Positions 8,626 through 10,771 of a stretch of 10,771 nucleotides of DNA are shown one piece after another. Positions within the stretch are counted from its first letter, which is position 1, and each line of letters begins with the position of its first letter. The position numbers and the translations under genes are program-made. The notes beneath the pieces are model-generated. The model was not told where the DNA came from and did not search any database. It saw only the letters and a list, made by a program, of their open reading frames with translations. The stretch comes from Sulfuricella sp. Lineage in GTDB: Bacteria > Pseudomonadota > Gammaproteobacteria > Burkholderiales > Sulfuricellaceae. Location: positions 1-10,771 of the forward strand of contig JAIOJM010000208.1 of NCBI GenBank assembly GCA_019911785.1. The letters are read 5' to 3'.

Positions 8626-10690
8626 ATTTCACCCGCATGCCCGGCTTGGCGCCCTCGTCCGGGCTGAGAATGTACAGGCCGCCGTCGCCGCCGGCGGCCA
8701 GCACCATGCCTTCCGACAGGCCGAACTTCATCTTGCGCGGGGCGAGGTTGGCGACCATCACGGTGTGGCGTCCGATCAGCTTCTCCGGCGCATAGGCCGA
8801 CTTGATGCCGGCGAACACGTTGCGTGTCTTTCCCTCGCCGATATCCAGCGTCAGCTGCAGCAGCTTGTCGGCGCCTTCCACATGTTCGGCGTTGACGATT
8901 TTGGCGATGCGCAGGTCGATTTTGGAGAAATCGTCGATCGAGATGGTTTCGGCGATCGGCTGGATTTCGTGGGTTTGCTTCTCGGCATGGCGCGCGGGGG
9001 AGTGCTCCGCTGCCGGAGCCAGGGTGGCTTTGTTTTCTTCGATCATGGCTTCCACTTGTTTCGGGTCGATGCGGGTCATCAGGTGCTGGTAGGGGTTGAT
9101 GGCGTGGCCTGCCGGCAGCAGGGCCTGAGCATCCTGCCAGGTTAGCGGTGCGATGTTAAGGAAGGCTTCCACGTCTGCGGCCAGCTTGGGCAGCACCGGC
9201 TTGAGGTAGAGGGTGAGCAGGCGGAACAGGTTGAGGCTGACGCTGCAGGCTTCGTGCAGCCGAGCTTCCATGCCTTCCTGCTTGGCCAGCTCCCATGGCT
9301 TTTGCTCATCCACATACTGGTTGGCGAGATCGGTCAGGCGCATGATGTCGCGCAAGGCCTTGCCGTATTCGCGAGCCTCGTACTGGGCGGCGATGTCCTT
9401 GGCGGCGCCCTGCAGCTGTTGCGGCAGGGTCTGATCGGCCATGCCGCCGAGCTTGCCGCCGAAGCGCTTGGTGATGAAGCCGGCCGAGCGCGAGGCGATA
9501 TTCACGAATTTACCGATCAGGTCGCTGTTAACCCGCGCCGTAAAGTCCTCCAGGCTGAGGTCGATATCCTCGATGCTGCTGTTGAGCTTGGCGGCGAAAT
9601 AGTAGCGTAGCTGTTCCGGGTTGAGATACTTGCGGTAGCTGGTGGCAGTGATGAAGGTGCCGCGCGACTTGGACATCTTCTGGCCGTTGACGGTGAGGAA
9701 GCCGTGGGCGAAGACGCCGGTAGGCGTGCGGTAGCCGGAGAACTTCAGCATCGCCGGCCAGAACAGGGCGTGGAAGTAGAGGATGTCCTTGCCGATGAAG
9801 TGGTAGAGCTCGGTTTCCGAGCCTTCTTTCCAGAATTCGTCGAACAACGCTTCTGCTGACTGCTGACTGCTGACTGCTGACCGCTGTTTTGCCAAATTCT
9901 TGAAGCTGGCCATGTAGCCGACCGGGGCATCGAGCCAGACATAGAAATATTTGCTCGGCGCATCCGGGATCTCGAATCCGAAGTAGGGCGCGTCGCGGGA
10001 GATGTCCCAGTTCTGCAGGCCGCCGGCTATCCATTCCTGCATCTTGTTGGCGGCTTCCGGTTGCAGGTGGCCGGCGTTGGTCCACTCTTTCAGGAAATCA
10101 GTACAGGCGCCGAGGGTGAAGAAGTAGTGTTCGGACTCCTTGCGCACCGGTGTGGCGCCGGAAACCGCCGAGACCGGGTTGATCAGGTCGGTGGGTGAAT
10201 AAGTGGCGCCGCAGGCCTCGCAGGAATCGCCGTACTGGTCCAAAGCATGGCACTTGGGGCACTCGCCCTTGATGAAGCGGTCCGGCAGGAACATTTCCTT
10301 TTCCGGGTCGTAGAACTGCTCGATGGTTTTGGTTTCGATCAGTTTGGCTTCATCGCGCAGCTTGCGGTAGATGTTCTGCGCCAGTTCCCGGTTCTCGTCG
10401 GAATTGGTCGAGTAGTAGTTGTCGAATTCGACGTGGAAGCCGTCGAAATCCGCCTTGTGCTCGTGCCAGACCCGTTCGATCAGGGCCTCCGGGGTAATGC
10501 CCTCGGCTTGCGCGCGCAGCATGATGGGGGTGCCGTGGGTGTCGTCGGCGCAGACGTAATGGCACTCGTGCCCTTGCATTTTCTGGAATCGTACCCAGAT
10601 ATCGGTCTGGATGTATTCAACCAGATGGCCAAGATGGATGCTGCCATTGGCGTAGGGTAGGGCGCTGGTAACCAGGATCTTGCGTTTCAT
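8624..10690 (-). CDS. metG: Methionyl-tRNA synthetase
   Basis: Class I aminoacyl-tRNA synthetase charging tRNA-Met, initiator and elongator. The 688 residues (E. coli 677) open [22 protein letters not shown], with the HIGH-type motif HLGH at 19-22. A zinc-knuckle with four cysteines is at C144, C147, C157 and C160 (CPKC and CEAC). KMSKS is at 338-342. The anticodon-binding helical domain follows at about 390-550. The C-terminal OB-fold tRNA-binding domain, about 588-688 ([39 protein letters not shown]), is complete. The oddity is SAVSSQQSA (271-279), just after [11 protein letters not shown], encoded by a heptamer tandem array where E. coli is about nine residues shorter; the flanking motifs are intact, so the enzyme should work. 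No clear Shine-Dalgarno precedes the ATG. In many proteobacteria mrp/apbC is divergent from metG; any such neighbour is outside the window. Confidence 0.98.
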   Translation of the reverse strand: MKRKILVTSALPYANGSIHLGHLVEYIQTDIWVRFQKMQGHECHYVCADDTHGTPIMLRAQAEGITPEALIERVWHEHKADFDGFHVEFDNYYSTNSDENRELAQNIYRKLRDEAKLIETKTIEQFYDPEKEMFLPDRFIKGECPKCHALDQYGDSCEACGATYSPTDLINPVSAVSGATPVRKESEHYFFTLGACTDFLKEWTNAGHLQPEAANKMQEWIAGGLQNWDISRDAPYFGFEIPDAPSKYFYVWLDAPVGYMASFKNLAKQRSAVSSQQSAEALFDEFWKEGSETELYHFIGKDILYFHALFWPAMLKFSGYRTPTGVFAHGFLTVNGQKMSKSRGTFITATSYRKYLNPEQLRYYFAAKLNSSIEDIDLSLEDFTARVNSDLIGKFVNIASRSAGFITKRFGGKLGGMADQTLPQQLQGAAKDIAAQYEAREYGKALRDIMRLTDLANQYVDEQKPWELAKQEGMEARLHEACSVSLNLFRLLTLYLKPVLPKLAADVEAFLNIAPLTWQDAQALLPAGHAINPYQHLMTRIDPKQVEAMIEENKATLAPAAEHSPARHAEKQTHEIQPIAETISIDDFSKIDLRIAKIVNAEHVEGADKLLQLTLDIGEGKTRNVFAGIKSAYAPEKLIGRHTVMVANLAPRKMKFGLSEGMVLAAGGDGGLYILSPDEGAKPGMRVK
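9854..9881. repeat. Four-copy heptamer tandem repeat inside metG
   Basis: TGCTGAC is repeated four times without error on the plus strand (GTCAGCA on the coding strand), followed by a degenerate partial copy at 9882-9886. On the coding strand the array is open in all three frames and encodes rotations of VSSQQSA. The opposite strand contains TGA stops. Because 7 is not a multiple of 3, a change of one unit would frameshift metG, whereas a change of three units would not. Confidence 0.95.
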
Positions 10691-10720
10691 TGCGGTTTGT
10701 CAGGAACTTGAAAGACCCCA

Positions 10721-10749
10721 ATTGTAACAAACCGTGGTAGCAAGCCCAA
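10721..10749 (-). promoter_or_regulatory. Candidate sigma70 promoter for metG
   Basis: On the minus strand TTGGGC (10749-10744, only 3 of 6 to the -35) and TACAAT (10726-10721, 5 of 6 to the -10) are separated by exactly 17 bp. The predicted start near 10714 gives a leader of about 24 bases. The -10 and spacing are good and the -35 is poor. The remaining bases to the right edge (10750-10771) show no gene that can be supported. Confidence 0.45.
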
Positions 10750-10771
10750 TTATTCGTTAAACTTTCGTTTT

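Noticed and set aside
8765..10660. Several antisense frames across metG (for example 8765-9145, 9254-9610, 10247-10660)
   Set aside because: All lie within metG on the opposite strand, show no domains or start signals and fit codon-complement artefacts.

Overview
The window looks like a core-genome segment of a moderately GC-rich proteobacterium. The DnaE and MetG sequences, the DUF3391 HD-GYP protein and the DsrE-family lipoprotein together suggest a betaproteobacterium, perhaps in Nitrosomonadales (Gallionellaceae/Sulfuricellaceae-like). That placement is from recalled family resemblance only; no search was run. No phage, transposase, CRISPR, rRNA, tRNA or defence genes are visible.

Layout, left to right: (1) the C-terminal two thirds of an AmtB-type ammonium channel (+), cut by the window start. 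(2) A DUF3391/HD-GYP cyclic-di-GMP phosphodiesterase (-), whose stop codon is 2 bp from the amtB stop. (3) A U32-family tRNA U34 hydroxylase, trhP (-). (4) dnaE, the DNA polymerase III alpha subunit (+), divergent from trhP across only 17 bp. (5) An AT-rich, dyad-rich intergenic stretch that ends in a strong intrinsic terminator. (6) A WbuC-like cupin (+). (7) Acylphosphatase (-). (8) A DsrE-family protein with a lipoprotein signal (+). (9) metG, methionyl-tRNA synthetase (-), sharing a bidirectional terminator with the lipoprotein gene. The metG promoter lies near the right edge.

The genes do not form one pathway. Several are single-gene transcription units in convergent or divergent pairs. 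trhP and metG both act in tRNA function, dnaE is the replicase, and the HD-GYP protein serves c-di-GMP signalling.

I found no new multigene system. The most interesting signals are small. The trhP/dnaE gap is an 18-bp inverted repeat carrying an extended -10 element on each strand, predicting leaderless or near-leaderless mRNAs for both genes. Two essential genes seem to carry in-frame repeat insertions: a palindromic unit near the dnaE 3' end and a four-copy heptamer array inside metG. A possible structured RNA or attenuator lies between dnaE and the cupin gene.
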